Shown piece after piece: positions 1 through 8,183 of a stretch of DNA of 64,000 nt (position 1 is its first letter; each line of letters starts with the position of its first letter). This DNA is from Flavobacterium foetidum (lineage in GTDB: Bacteria; Bacteroidota; Bacteroidia; Flavobacteriales; Flavobacteriaceae). Below the pieces are notes generated by a model. It ran no database searches, was not told the DNA's origin, and saw only the letters and a program-made list of their open reading frames with translations. The translations under genes were made by a program, and so were the position numbers. The DNA lies in contig NZ_SJTF01000018.1 in assembly GCF_004634245.1 (NCBI RefSeq), positions 29,477 through 93,476 on the forward strand, in the 5' to 3' direction.

Positions 1-2
1 CT

Positions 3-287
3 GATTTTGAAACAACAGCAACAGACCTGGCTATCGAAAAAAACTACGATTACGTAATCTGTGGCCATATACACGAACCTAAAATTATGACCAAAGAAAA
101 CAAGCACGGTTCAACTCTTTATCTAAATTCGGGAGATTGGGTAGAAAATCTTACTGCCCTTGAATATCACAAAAAGCGCTGGAAGTTATTCTCCTATAAG
201 GCCAGTAATTTTATCGAAGAAGACAACCTTTTTGAAATGGAAGATACCTTAACCTCTCAATTAATTTCTTCAATAATTTTAAAATAA
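3..287 (+). CDS. C-terminal part of a metallophosphoesterase, probable UDP-2,3-diacylglucosamine diphosphatase (LpxH-type)
   Basis: The frame is open from the left edge of the window, so the N-terminus is missing and 94 residues are visible. The stretch CGHIHEP near the start of the fragment is the last metal-binding motif (GHxH) of calcineurin-like phosphoesterases. It is followed by YLNSGDWVENLTALEY, which I recognise from the Bacteroidota UDP-2,3-diacylglucosamine diphosphatase family. That enzyme removes UMP in lipid A synthesis at the inner face of the cytoplasmic membrane. The metallophosphoesterase fold is well supported. The exact substrate is inferred from family resemblance only. 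Confidence 0.7.
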   Translation, partial: DFETTATDLAIEKNYDYVICGHIHEPKIMTKENKHGSTLYLNSGDWVENLTALEYHKKRWKLFSYKASNFIEEDNLFEMEDTLTSQLISSIILK

Positions 288-417
288 AGCATTTTAAAAT
301 CAGCATTTTACAGATTTTCCATATAAAAATGTAAATTATATAACAATTTTCAAAAATATTATACGTTCTCTAGTGGACTCGAATAATAATTTTGACAAAA
401 ATTAATTAACCATTTTT

Positions 418-915
418 ATGAAAAAGATATTTTTATCAGCCATTATGCTTTTAGGTTTAGCTTTTACGGCTCAATCGCAAGAAATTTCAAAACACGCGCT
501 AGGATTACGTTTAGGAGACAATAACGGATTTGGTGGCGAAGTCTCATATCAGTTAGGGTTGAACCAAAAAAACAGACTTGAATTTGATTTAGGCTGGAGA
601 AACAGCAGACATGTAGACGCTATCAAAGGTGTGGCTCTTTATCAATGGGTTTGGAACATCGACGGCGGTTTTAACTGGTACGCAGGTGTCGGTGGAGGTC
701 TAGCCGCATGGAATCACGACTACTATTACAACAATTACAGATATGACGATAGCGGAACTTATGTATTTGCTGCAGGAGATATTGGTATTGAATACAGATT
801 CAAAGAAGTGCCAATTACATTATCATTAGACGCCAGACCAGAAATCGGTTCAGGATATTATGATGATGACAATTTTGGATTTGACGTCGGTTTAGGAGTT
901 AAATTCAGATTCTAA
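418..915 (+). CDS. Outer-membrane beta-barrel protein, small
   Basis: The 165-residue product starts with a clear signal peptide (MKKIFLSAIML to about residue 20, cleavage near AQSQ). The rest alternates polar and aromatic residues, is rich in Gly and Tyr, and ends in KFRF with a terminal phenylalanine, as outer-membrane barrels do. The size suggests an eight-stranded barrel of the OmpA/OmpW-like porin fold. A TAATTTTG element at 387-394 fits the Bacteroidota -7 box, though no good -33 TTG is seen. A terminator follows directly, so it is probably monocistronic. No specific function can be assigned. Confidence 0.75.
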   Translation: MKKIFLSAIMLLGLAFTAQSQEISKHALGLRLGDNNGFGGEVSYQLGLNQKNRLEFDLGWRNSRHVDAIKGVALYQWVWNIDGGFNWYAGVGGGLAAWNHDYYYNNYRYDDSGTYVFAAGDIGIEYRFKEVPITLSLDARPEIGSGYYDDDNFGFDVGLGVKFRF

Positions 916-943
916 ATAAAAACTAAAAAATAATTGTAAGAAG

Positions 944-976
944 AAACCTGTCGTGCTAAACGGCAGGTTTTTTTTA
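944..976 (+). terminator. Rho-independent terminator after the outer-membrane protein
   Basis: AAACCTG and CAGGTTT arms (944-950 and 964-970) with an inner CG pair enclose a short loop and are followed by a T-run. It lies 29 bases after the stop codon of the barrel protein. Confidence 0.8.
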
Positions 977-1072
977 TACCACCTTTCCGCTTTTTTAAAG
1001 CTTATAAAAAGAGGCTCAAACTAAATCGAGCTTCCTTATTCTTTATTCTATATATTCTATTCTTTATTTTCC

Positions 1073-1495
1073 CTACTTAATAATGATCTCCTTCTTAGAA
1101 TTTATTTTTACAACCGTATACGGATAACTGATCATCTGCATGGTCATGGCATCTGGAGAAGGACTGTTTTCTTTTACTGTTATAATGATATTCTTGTCTG
1201 TTTCCTCTACATTGACAACTTCAATACTGTAACCACTGGTATTTTTTTCGCCCATATTCAGAATAACGTAATTCGCGCTATTAGTATCGGTTTCTTTAAC
1301 CTTGTCTGCCAGCAACGGATCATTTTCAAGCATTTTGATTTCGTTTGGTTCTGTCAGGATTTCAAAAAACTTAATATTGCCACCCCCGTTAGACTGTGTG
1401 GTCAAAACTTCGTAAAGAGGAGCTGTTCCCGATGTTTTCTTAACTCCACAGGAAAACAAGATAAAAACTGCTATAATCGAAACTACTTTTTTCAT
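1073..1495 (-). CDS. Putative lipoprotein of unknown function
   Basis: I chose the ATG at 1495 because it begins MKKVVSIIAVFILFSCG, a lipoprotein signal with a lipobox ending at Cys16. A longer reading that starts inside bshA lacks a sensible N-terminus. The 140-residue product has no motif I recognise; the C-terminal half looks like a small beta-rich domain. The start is 16 bases after the bshA stop on the same strand, so the two are probably co-transcribed. Periplasmic or outer-membrane anchoring is inferred from the lipobox. Confidence 0.65.
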   Translation of the reverse strand: MKKVVSIIAVFILFSCGVKKTSGTAPLYEVLTTQSNGGGNIKFFEILTEPNEIKMLENDPLLADKVKETDTNSANYVILNMGEKNTSGYSIEVVNVEETDKNIIITVKENSPSPDAMTMQMISYPYTVVKINSKKEIIIK

Positions 1496-1511
1496 TACCC
1501 TATTTTTAAAT

Positions 1512-2657
1512 TTAATGTTTCTCCAACTTATAATCGTCAACTGCCTTCTGGTACAATGCCTCGTATTTAGGCAGAATATTGTGTATATCAAATTTTTTGG
1601 CCACTTCAAGCGCATTTGCCTTAAACTGACTTAAAATTTTATCGTCTTTCAGGATTTTGATTGCGTTAGCAGCCATCTCTTCTACATTTCCTACATTACT
1701 TAAGTAACCCGAAAAACCATCGAAATTCACTTCTGGAAGACCGCCCGAATTACTTGAAATCACCGGAACTCCGCAAGCCATCGCTTCTAAGGCCGCAAGT
1801 CCGAAGCTTTCTGTTTCCGATGGAAGCAAAAACAAATCTGTCATACACAAGATCTTATCGATTTCGTGGCTGTTTCCAAAGAAAATCACTTTATCCAGAA
1901 TACCGAGTTCCTGACATAAAATCTCTGCCTTTTCTTTTTCAGGACCGTCTCCCACCATCATAAGTTTTGCCGGTATCTCTTTCTGCACATTATAAAAAAT
2001 CTTAATAATATCTGGAATGCGTTTTACTTTCCTGAAATTACTAATATGCGTAATGATACGCTCCTCTGGTTTCGCCATTACATAACGATGACAAGGCGCC
2101 TGCGGGTCTTTTTTGGGTTTATCAAGCTCAATAAAATTCGGAATAACTTTGATTTTGTTTTTAATCTTAAACAATTTTAAAGTGTCATCTTTCAAGCTTT
2201 GCGAAACCGATGTCACGTAATCCGATTTGTTAATGCTGAAAGTCACTGCTGGCTTATAAAAAGGGTGATTTCCCACAAGCGTAATATCTGTACCGTGAAG
2301 TGTTGTAATCATCGGTAGATTTATTCCTTCATTTTTAAGCATTTGTTTCGCCATATAACCTGCATAAGCATGCGGAATAGCATAATGCACGTGCAGAAGC
2401 TCAATTTTATATAATTTCACCATGTCGACAAGCTTACTGGACAAAGCCAGTTCGTACGGCTGATAATGAAATAATGGATATTCCGGCACATTAACTTCGT
2501 GATAATGCACATTCGGATTCAAAAGTGCCAACCTTACCGGTTGACTGTACGTTATAAAGTGTATTTCGTGTCCTCTTCTGGCTAATTCTAAACCTAATTC
2601 TGTAGCTACAACGCCACTTCCGCCAAAAGTAGGATAACAAACAATTGCTATTTTCAT
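1512..2657 (-). CDS. bshA: N-acetyl-alpha-D-glucosaminyl L-malate synthase BshA
   Basis: This 381-residue GT4-family glycosyltransferase opens with MKIAIVCYPTFGGSGVVATELG, the BshA signature for UDP-GlcNAc:L-malate transfer. The C-terminal Rossmann half carries the E-x7-E donor-binding motif in ETESFGLAALEAMACGVP (about residues 280-298), followed by SGGLPEV. BshA catalyses the first step of bacillithiol synthesis, a low-molecular-weight thiol used by many Bacteroidota. bshB and bshC are not in this window. A TATTTTTG element at 2686-2693 on the minus strand is a candidate -7 box. Confidence 0.9.
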   Translation of the reverse strand: MKIAIVCYPTFGGSGVVATELGLELARRGHEIHFITYSQPVRLALLNPNVHYHEVNVPEYPLFHYQPYELALSSKLVDMVKLYKIELLHVHYAIPHAYAGYMAKQMLKNEGINLPMITTLHGTDITLVGNHPFYKPAVTFSINKSDYVTSVSQSLKDDTLKLFKIKNKIKVIPNFIELDKPKKDPQAPCHRYVMAKPEERIITHISNFRKVKRIPDIIKIFYNVQKEIPAKLMMVGDGPEKEKAEILCQELGILDKVIFFGNSHEIDKILCMTDLFLLPSETESFGLAALEAMACGVPVISSNSGGLPEVNFDGFSGYLSNVGNVEEMAANAIKILKDDKILSQFKANALEVAKKFDIHNILPKYEALYQKAVDDYKLEKH

Positions 2658-2870
2658 GTATTAAATTTAATGCTACGAAAATACTCAAAAATAGCGTTTA
2701 ATCGAACATTTAGATTGTTACATTTTTGCGAAATGTTTTAAGGGTGTATTTTGTTTCAGGGGTTGATTTGTTTCAGGTTCCAGGTTTCAGGTTTTAGGTT
2801 GCATAGGGCTGAAATTCTCTCATTGGGCTATAAAAGATGTTTTATTTCCAGAAAAAAGCAACCATCAACG

Positions 2871-3299
2871 TTATTCGAAAATCAGTTTGTAAAAATTAGG
2901 GATTTTAGATGCATTTTCATTTTTCCAGCTTTTATAAACAAAGTGTTCAATTTTATCTAAGTCATTGGAGTCAACTGCGATTTTAGTCTTTTCAATAAAA
3001 GCTAATAAAGCGGTATAACCAATAATTGTCGGATTAGCATCTAAAATCGGAGCTTCTAACTTTTTTATGGTGATGGTCCAAAAATCAAAACTATTTGAAA
3101 GTGCAAATTCTAAGCCTTTAAGCAATCCTGCCTTCCTCGTTTTCATTCCCTCAGAATTGTTGTCGTGACCGTTGATCAAATAGTTATCGACAATTACATT
3201 TTTCAGATTGTTTCTCTGAATATCCAGTTCTAGCGTAGCAAAATGCAATCTACCCTCTTTCACCTTCATCCAGCGAAAACCTAAATTCTCGTTTACCAT
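2871..3299 (-). CDS. Conserved hypothetical protein
   Basis: This 142-residue soluble protein has no signal peptide and no motif I recognise. It starts 7 bases after the stop of the upstream membrane protein on the same strand, so translational coupling is likely. The partner gene suggests a joint role, but I cannot name one. The ATG at 3299 is the only sensible start. Confidence 0.55.
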   Translation of the reverse strand: MVNENLGFRWMKVKEGRLHFATLELDIQRNNLKNVIVDNYLINGHDNNSEGMKTRKAGLLKGLEFALSNSFDFWTITIKKLEAPILDANPTIIGYTALLAFIEKTKIAVDSNDLDKIEHFVYKSWKNENASKIPNFYKLIFE

Positions 3300-3306
3300 C
3301 TAAAAT

Positions 3307-3957
3307 TTAATTAAAAAACTGAGCCACAATAATCAAGATCAGCTGAAAAGCTAATAAAAGCCAGAAAAACAAAAATGATGGTTCGATAGTCTCAGAAATA
3401 AACCTATTCAGCTTAAAAGAAATAATTTCAGATAATTTTAAATCTTTATTACTGAAATCAATATCATCCAATTTAATTTTGGCGAAAAAATAACCAATTA
3501 TCCTCTTCTTAATCATAGAGGTTTCTTTGTCATTTTTGTTTGCTTCCAAAAGCTTCAGTCGCAGGATGGTTGAGTTCGAAATAGAATTTGTTAAATTATG
3601 CGAAGCGGTCAGTTTATCAACCAGCATCACCACCTTGTCTTCAATATATTTGCCCATTTTATTTTCCCAAACCTGATGAATCATGGTCTGAATGGCTACT
3701 TTATTGGCAATCATAAAATAACCCGCCGCAAACGCCGGAGCGCCTGCAAAAAGAAGAAAACCGCAGATATTGTTCAGAAATAAATCTACAGTAAGCGCAT
3801 ATGCACTTCCGTGCCCGCCTCCTGCCATGCCGATGTGTTGAAACAAAATGATTAAAAAGCAAATCAACGTAAAAAATCCTCCAATCAATATGATAGTAAA
3901 CCATTTTAAAGATGTCTTTGCTGTAATTCTGGCAGCGATTTTAATTTCTTCTTTCAT
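3307..3957 (-). CDS. Integral membrane protein of unknown function
   Basis: The 216-residue product has hydrophobic segments at about residues 18-40, 62-82 and 192-214. A charged cytoplasmic-type linker of about 100 residues lies between the second and third. A short GGGHG stretch lies in the first loop. It is followed after 7 bases by a small soluble protein on the same strand. I do not recognise the family. Confidence 0.6.
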   Translation of the reverse strand: MKEEIKIAARITAKTSLKWFTIILIGGFFTLICFLIILFQHIGMAGGGHGSAYALTVDLFLNNICGFLLFAGAPAFAAGYFMIANKVAIQTMIHQVWENKMGKYIEDKVVMLVDKLTASHNLTNSISNSTILRLKLLEANKNDKETSMIKKRIIGYFFAKIKLDDIDFSNKDLKLSEIISFKLNRFISETIEPSFLFFWLLLAFQLILIIVAQFFN

Positions 3958-4373
3958 AAATACTTTAAATTTATAACTATTTTCTTAATAACTCGTGGGT
4001 AAATATAGGTAAAAATATATTCTGAGGATATTCAAAAAGGACATAAAAAAGAAAAAAATGCTGTCACTTCTAAAAGTTTTGGTTGTGGATTTTGTTTGAT
4101 TGAGCTTTTTTCTCCTAAAGTTTATAAATTTGACCATACTGCTTTTTCAAAACCGTAAAAATTTGTTGCTTTTGTAGTTGACAACAATGAATTCGTGTCA
4201 TAAAAGAAATCAAAAAAGTTGCGAAATTTTTCCTAATCTGTCTGAAACAAAAATTAGGACAACGCAAATCCGCTAAAATCCGCATAATCTGCGAGAAACA
4301 AAAATTATGATAAAACCAAAAAAGGCACAAAACTAAGTTTCATGCCTTTATCTTCATATTATATAAATTTTTC
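3958..4373. repeat. Non-coding gap with a degenerate intergenic repeat
   Basis: No convincing coding sequence was found. The stretch from about 4190 to 4310 belongs to the AATCTGCG-type dispersed repeat seen more completely at 48.66 and 53.69 kb (AATCTGTCTG, AATCCGC and AATCTGCGAGAA here). The right end holds the terminator of the next gene. The rest is AT-rich and featureless. Confidence 0.5.
4315..4349 (-). terminator. Terminator of the minus-strand small gene at 4374
   Basis: AAAGGCA (4321-4327) pairs with TGCCTTT (4343-4349), and AAACT/AGTTT pair inside. Read on the minus strand the hairpin is followed by a run of six T. Confidence 0.7.
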
Positions 4374-4856
4374 TTAGAAAAATCTGCTATGCCAACTATC
4401 AGCAGCCGGAACTTCCCACGCCTCATTAAACTCTTCGACATTGGTAACCAAATTATTAAATACAATCGTATTTCCAGTTACAGCCTTATCTTTCACCATT
4501 TTCTTGAAATCAATTAATGGTTTGTGTGCAATATGTTCTCCAAGTTTGAATGTCACATTCATTTTATCCAACAAATCTACGTCGTACTTTTTCTCCAGAC
4601 CTTGAATAAATTCAACCGAACTGTCAATAGAGCAACCTGTGGCCGCTTGTACTTCCTGATTTACAGCTAGTATAATAAATCTATTATACTTCAATAAATA
4701 CGAAGCCTCTAAACTGGTTCCGTGAGCAGCCCACTCTTCTACAAAAGCTTTCAAATCGGTTTCGATTTCAGAAATTTCCTCCTCAGAAAATTTTCTGTTC
4801 GACTGGTAAATCCAAACTCTGGATTCGCCTGGTAAATTTTCAAAAGGTATATACAT
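4374..4856 (-). CDS. Conserved Bacteroidota protein (often labelled 'ABC transporter ATPase')
   Basis: This 160-residue soluble protein is well conserved in flavobacteria, as I recall it, and is usually named an ABC transporter ATPase. However, I see no Walker A, signature or Walker B motif, so that label should not be trusted. It carries WIYQSNRKF near the N-terminus and ends SWHSRFF. It lies downstream of the CCG-type Fe-S protein on the same strand (96-base gap) and ends at a terminator. That makes it the probable last gene of the amidase to Fe-S block. Function unknown. Confidence 0.65.
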   Translation of the reverse strand: MYIPFENLPGESRVWIYQSNRKFSEEEISEIETDLKAFVEEWAAHGTSLEASYLLKYNRFIILAVNQEVQAATGCSIDSSVEFIQGLEKKYDVDLLDKMNVTFKLGEHIAHKPLIDFKKMVKDKAVTGNTIVFNNLVTNVEEFNEAWEVPAADSWHSRFF

Positions 4857-4897
4857 TTTAATTTTTTGTTTATTTTGTTTCAGGTTTCAAGTTAAAA

Positions 4898-4929
4898 CCT
4901 TTGTCACTTTGCTCCTTTGTCACTTTGCT
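4898..4929. repeat. Perfect 16-base tandem duplication
   Basis: CCTTTGTCACTTTGCT occurs twice head to tail (4898-4913 and 4914-4929), followed by a degraded third unit. It lies in the gap between two minus-strand genes, next to a TTTCAGGTTTCAAG stretch that resembles the one at about 2770-2800. Confidence 0.8.
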
Positions 4930-4952
4930 CCTTGGTTGCTTTGAACCTCAGA

Positions 4953-5744
4953 TTAAAGATCTTGTGCATTAGCAATGAGCTCTGCAACGTCCATTACTTT
5001 TATCTCTCCTTCTTTGTGTGCATGTTTGATACCGTCTGTCAGCATGGTATTGCAAAATGGGCATCCTGCTGCTATAATATCCGGTTTTACGTCAAGTGCA
5101 TCTTCTGTACGCAATACGTTTACTTCCTTGTTTCCTGGCTCTGCATCTTTAAACATCTGCGCGCCTCCTGCACCACAGCATAAACCGTTTGCCTTAGAAC
5201 GCTTCATTTCGACCAATTCTACGTCTAATTTTTCAATCAAATCTCGAGGTGCTTCGTAAACTTTATTCGCTCTTCCTAAGTAACAAGGATCATGAAAAGT
5301 GATTTTCTTGCCCTTAAACTGGCCGCCTTCAACAGTCACTCGGCCCTCATCGATTAAAGATTTCAAAAACTGCGTATGGTGAATTACTTCATAATTCCCC
5401 CCTAACTCAGGATATTCATTCTTTAATGTATTAAAACAATGCGGACAAGCTGTAACTATTTTTTTAGCTTCATAGGCATTTAAAACCTCAATATTCATCA
5501 TAGCCTGCATCTGAAACAAAAATTCGTTTCCAGCTCTTTTGGCAGGGTCTCCGGTACAGCTTTCTTCTGTTCCCAAAACTGCAAAAGAAACTTCTGCACG
5601 ATTCAAAATACGTACAAAGGCTTTCGTAATTTTCTTAGCTCTATCGTCAAAACTCCCGGCGCAGCCCACCCAGAACAAAACTTCTGGTTGTTTACCCTGA
5701 GCCAGCATTTCTGCCATTGTAGGCACTACTAAACTTTCTGACAT
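4953..5744 (-). CDS. CCG-domain iron-sulfur protein (HdrB/GlpC/LutA-like)
   Basis: The 263 residues contain two cysteine-rich CCG-type repeats. The first has Cys28, Cys63 and CPHC at 100-103. The second has Cys154 in HDPCYLGR, CCGAGG at 189-194 and CPFC at 228-231. In heterodisulfide reductase subunit B such motifs bind non-cubane Fe-S clusters and act in electron transfer or disulfide chemistry. The gene follows a membrane protein with two 4Fe-4S motifs (76-base gap). Together they resemble the HdrC/HdrB or GlpC arrangement. The substrate and electron partners are unknown. Confidence 0.8.
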   Translation of the reverse strand: MSESLVVPTMAEMLAQGKQPEVLFWVGCAGSFDDRAKKITKAFVRILNRAEVSFAVLGTEESCTGDPAKRAGNEFLFQMQAMMNIEVLNAYEAKKIVTACPHCFNTLKNEYPELGGNYEVIHHTQFLKSLIDEGRVTVEGGQFKGKKITFHDPCYLGRANKVYEAPRDLIEKLDVELVEMKRSKANGLCCGAGGAQMFKDAEPGNKEVNVLRTEDALDVKPDIIAAGCPFCNTMLTDGIKHAHKEGEIKVMDVAELIANAQDL

Positions 5745-5820
5745 TTCTCTCTCTTTTGTTTAAAGTTCAAAGTTCCGTTTGTGAAAATTGAATTTTGCTG
5801 TTATTTTTTCAGAATTAAAT

Positions 5821-7161
5821 TTAATTCTCGTTTTTCCAGTTCAGCCTGTCTTGCTGGCTATATTGCCAAGGCGCCCCGTTGTTTTCTATATTGGTCATCA
5901 TGGCATTCAAAGACATTGGTGCGGCACTCTGCTCCATCACCAAAAATCTGCGCATATCCATAATAATAGATAACGGACTGATATTTACTGGGCATTCTTC
6001 TACGCATGCATTGCACGAAGTGCAAGCCCATAATTCTTCTGGAGTAATATAATCGTTTAACAAGGCTTTGTTATCAGGAACAAAAGTGCCTTTATTGGCA
6101 TCAATGTTTTTACCAACTTCTGTCAAACGATCTCTTGTATCCATCATGATTTTACGTGGAGATAATTTTTTCCCTGTCTGATTGGCAGGACATGCGGCCG
6201 TACAACGTCCGCATTCTGTGCAGGTATATGCGTTTAGCAATTGCACCCAATTCAAATCCTGCACATCGCTAGCTCCAAATTTGGCGGGAGCAGCATTCTC
6301 ATCTGTTGGAGGCGCTGCCGCAAAAGGATCGGCATTTGGATCCATCATTAATTTGACCTCATTGGTTACCGAAGCCAAGTTGTCGAACTGCCCTTGAGGT
6401 TTCAAATTTGCATAATACGTATTTGGGAAAGCCAAAAGAATGTGCAAGTGTTTTGAGAAGTACAAGTAGTTCATAAAAACCAAAATACCAGCAATATGCA
6501 ACCACCAAAACACTTCAAATAAAAGTCCAACCAATTCATTTGACATACCATTAAAAATAGGCGCAATAAATTGACTTACGGGATAACTTCCAGCTTTATG
6601 AAAATGCGAATATCCTCCAGGAACATTCTGCAGATGCAAATCTGAAGCATTCATGAGCAGAAACAATATCATTAATACTGTCTCAAAATATAAAATGTAA
6701 TTGGCATCGCTTTTTGGAAAACCAGTTAAATCAGAATGTATAAAACGTTTTAATCTGATAAAGTTTCGTCTAAGCCAAAATACTGTAACAGAAAAAATCA
6801 CCAGTATCGCCAATATTTCGAATGAAGCAATCAGTACATCATAAACTACACCCAAATAAGGCGCAAAAATTCTATGAGTGCCAAATAAACCATCGATGAT
6901 GATTTCTAGCAATTCGATATTAATAATTATAAAACCTACATAAACAAAAATATGCAGTATCCCGGCTACAGGTCTCTTCACCATTTTTGACTGCCCAAGT
7001 GCAATCATAGCCATATTTTTCCAACGAGCTTTAGGATTATCTTTTCGGTCTACATCAACTCCCAAGTTAATGTTTCGGATGATCTTTTTTACGCTCGCTG
7101 CAAAAAAGCCGAAACCCGCTATAAGAAGTATTGCGAATAAAATATTATCTAAATAACTCAT
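5821..7161 (-). CDS. Membrane-bound 4Fe-4S dicluster protein (HdrC/NarI-like)
   Basis: This 446-residue protein has about five hydrophobic segments in its first 260 residues, resembling a membrane cytochrome or NarI-like anchor. A soluble C-terminal part follows with two ferredoxin motifs, CTECGRC...CP from Cys314 and CTSCNAC...CP from Cys380. I infer electron transfer between a membrane quinone pool and the soluble CCG protein encoded next. Heme ligation is possible (several membrane His) but not shown. It starts 6 bases after the MCE-domain gene, so the two are tightly coupled. Confidence 0.8.
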   Translation of the reverse strand: MSYLDNILFAILLIAGFGFFAASVKKIIRNINLGVDVDRKDNPKARWKNMAMIALGQSKMVKRPVAGILHIFVYVGFIIINIELLEIIIDGLFGTHRIFAPYLGVVYDVLIASFEILAILVIFSVTVFWLRRNFIRLKRFIHSDLTGFPKSDANYILYFETVLMILFLLMNASDLHLQNVPGGYSHFHKAGSYPVSQFIAPIFNGMSNELVGLLFEVFWWLHIAGILVFMNYLYFSKHLHILLAFPNTYYANLKPQGQFDNLASVTNEVKLMMDPNADPFAAAPPTDENAAPAKFGASDVQDLNWVQLLNAYTCTECGRCTAACPANQTGKKLSPRKIMMDTRDRLTEVGKNIDANKGTFVPDNKALLNDYITPEELWACTSCNACVEECPVNISPLSIIMDMRRFLVMEQSAAPMSLNAMMTNIENNGAPWQYSQQDRLNWKNEN

Positions 7162-7167
7162 TACATA

Positions 7168-8133
7168 TTATTTTTTATCTGTTGAATTTGCATTTTCTGC
7201 AGGCGCTACATAAGGTTTGTTTTTCTTTCCGAAAAGAGAAACATTCACGTAGCGAGTTGGATAAAGACGTACATCCTGAAGCAACAACTCAAGTTCTTTT
7301 GAAGTTTTTGCCAAATTGTTGTACAAAGCATCATCATTTAATATTTTACCTGCCGTACCTTTTCCAGAATTTAAATTATTCATTAACACATCGACTTTAG
7401 CAAGTGTCTGATTAAGATTTCGCACTGTTTTGCCTAAATCTGCTTTGTTTAAAGAATCTGAAATCTTGTTGAAGTTATTAGACATTTTATTAAAGTTTGT
7501 CACAACTCCATTAATTTGGCCTTTGTTAGTGTCCAAGATGTTATTTAAAGTTCCAGAAGCTTTATGAAACTGCTCCATCGTTTGAGACAATTCTGCAATT
7601 GTTTTCTTTAGGTTCTGCTGCGTCTGAGTATCCAATGTATTGTTTAATCCAGCCACCAGCTTGTCGATATTTACAAGCATTGCGCTAAGCTTCTGCTCTA
7701 GCGGCGCTACTTTACCTCCTAAAGATTCTGTAAGCCCTAATTCTACAGCAGACGTTAAAACCTGTCCGTCTTCAGCTGGATCTTTATCAGCAAGGTTTGG
7801 AAGGATTTTAATCTGTTTTCCTCCAATCAAACTTGGAGAATATATAGCCGCTGTACTGGTTTTAGATATTGGAAAATCTGTTTTCAGCTGAAGCTCAACC
7901 ATTAATTTACCGGTCACTTCATTGATAGTGATTTTATTTACTTTCCCGATTGCTAGTCCGTTTAAGGTTACTGGTGCAGATGGAGACAAATCTTCAACAT
8001 TATCGTATTCGGCATATAATACTTTATAATTTGTAAAAAGATCTTTCCCTTTTAGAAAACTATATCCCCAAATAAATAATAAAATCGATGCGATGACTAA
8101 AATAGCCGTTTTAATTTCTCTTGTTACTTTCAA
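7168..8133 (-). CDS. MCE/MlaD-domain lipid-transport protein
   Basis: The 321-residue protein has one N-terminal membrane anchor (about residues 9-27). An MCE domain follows (about 36-115) with the typical stretch PVTLNGLAIGKV. A long helical region rich in Asn, Leu and Lys comes next. This is the layout of MlaD-like substrate-binding subunits that carry phospholipids across the periplasm. The matching ATPase and permease are not beside it. It lies 50 bases after the amidase gene and 6 bases before the Fe-S protein. Confidence 0.85.
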   Translation of the reverse strand: MKVTREIKTAILVIASILLFIWGYSFLKGKDLFTNYKVLYAEYDNVEDLSPSAPVTLNGLAIGKVNKITINEVTGKLMVELQLKTDFPISKTSTAAIYSPSLIGGKQIKILPNLADKDPAEDGQVLTSAVELGLTESLGGKVAPLEQKLSAMLVNIDKLVAGLNNTLDTQTQQNLKKTIAELSQTMEQFHKASGTLNNILDTNKGQINGVVTNFNKMSNNFNKISDSLNKADLGKTVRNLNQTLAKVDVLMNNLNSGKGTAGKILNDDALYNNLAKTSKELELLLQDVRLYPTRYVNVSLFGKKNKPYVAPAENANSTDKK

Positions 8134-8183
8134 AATTCTTAGTGTTTGTACAAAATTAATATAAATATTCGAACTGACGTCTA

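Noticed and set aside
1496..1615. Longer N-terminus for the lipoprotein gene, starting inside bshA
   Set aside because: The added 40 residues are the bshA 3' end in another frame, and the lipoprotein signal begins precisely at the ATG at 1495.
4374..4856. ABC transporter ATPase name
   Set aside because: No Walker A, Walker B or signature motif is present in the 160 residues.
5821..5973. Small plus-strand frames antisense to the Fe-S gene
   Set aside because: They lie wholly inside the well-supported Fe-S coding region and show no independent features.
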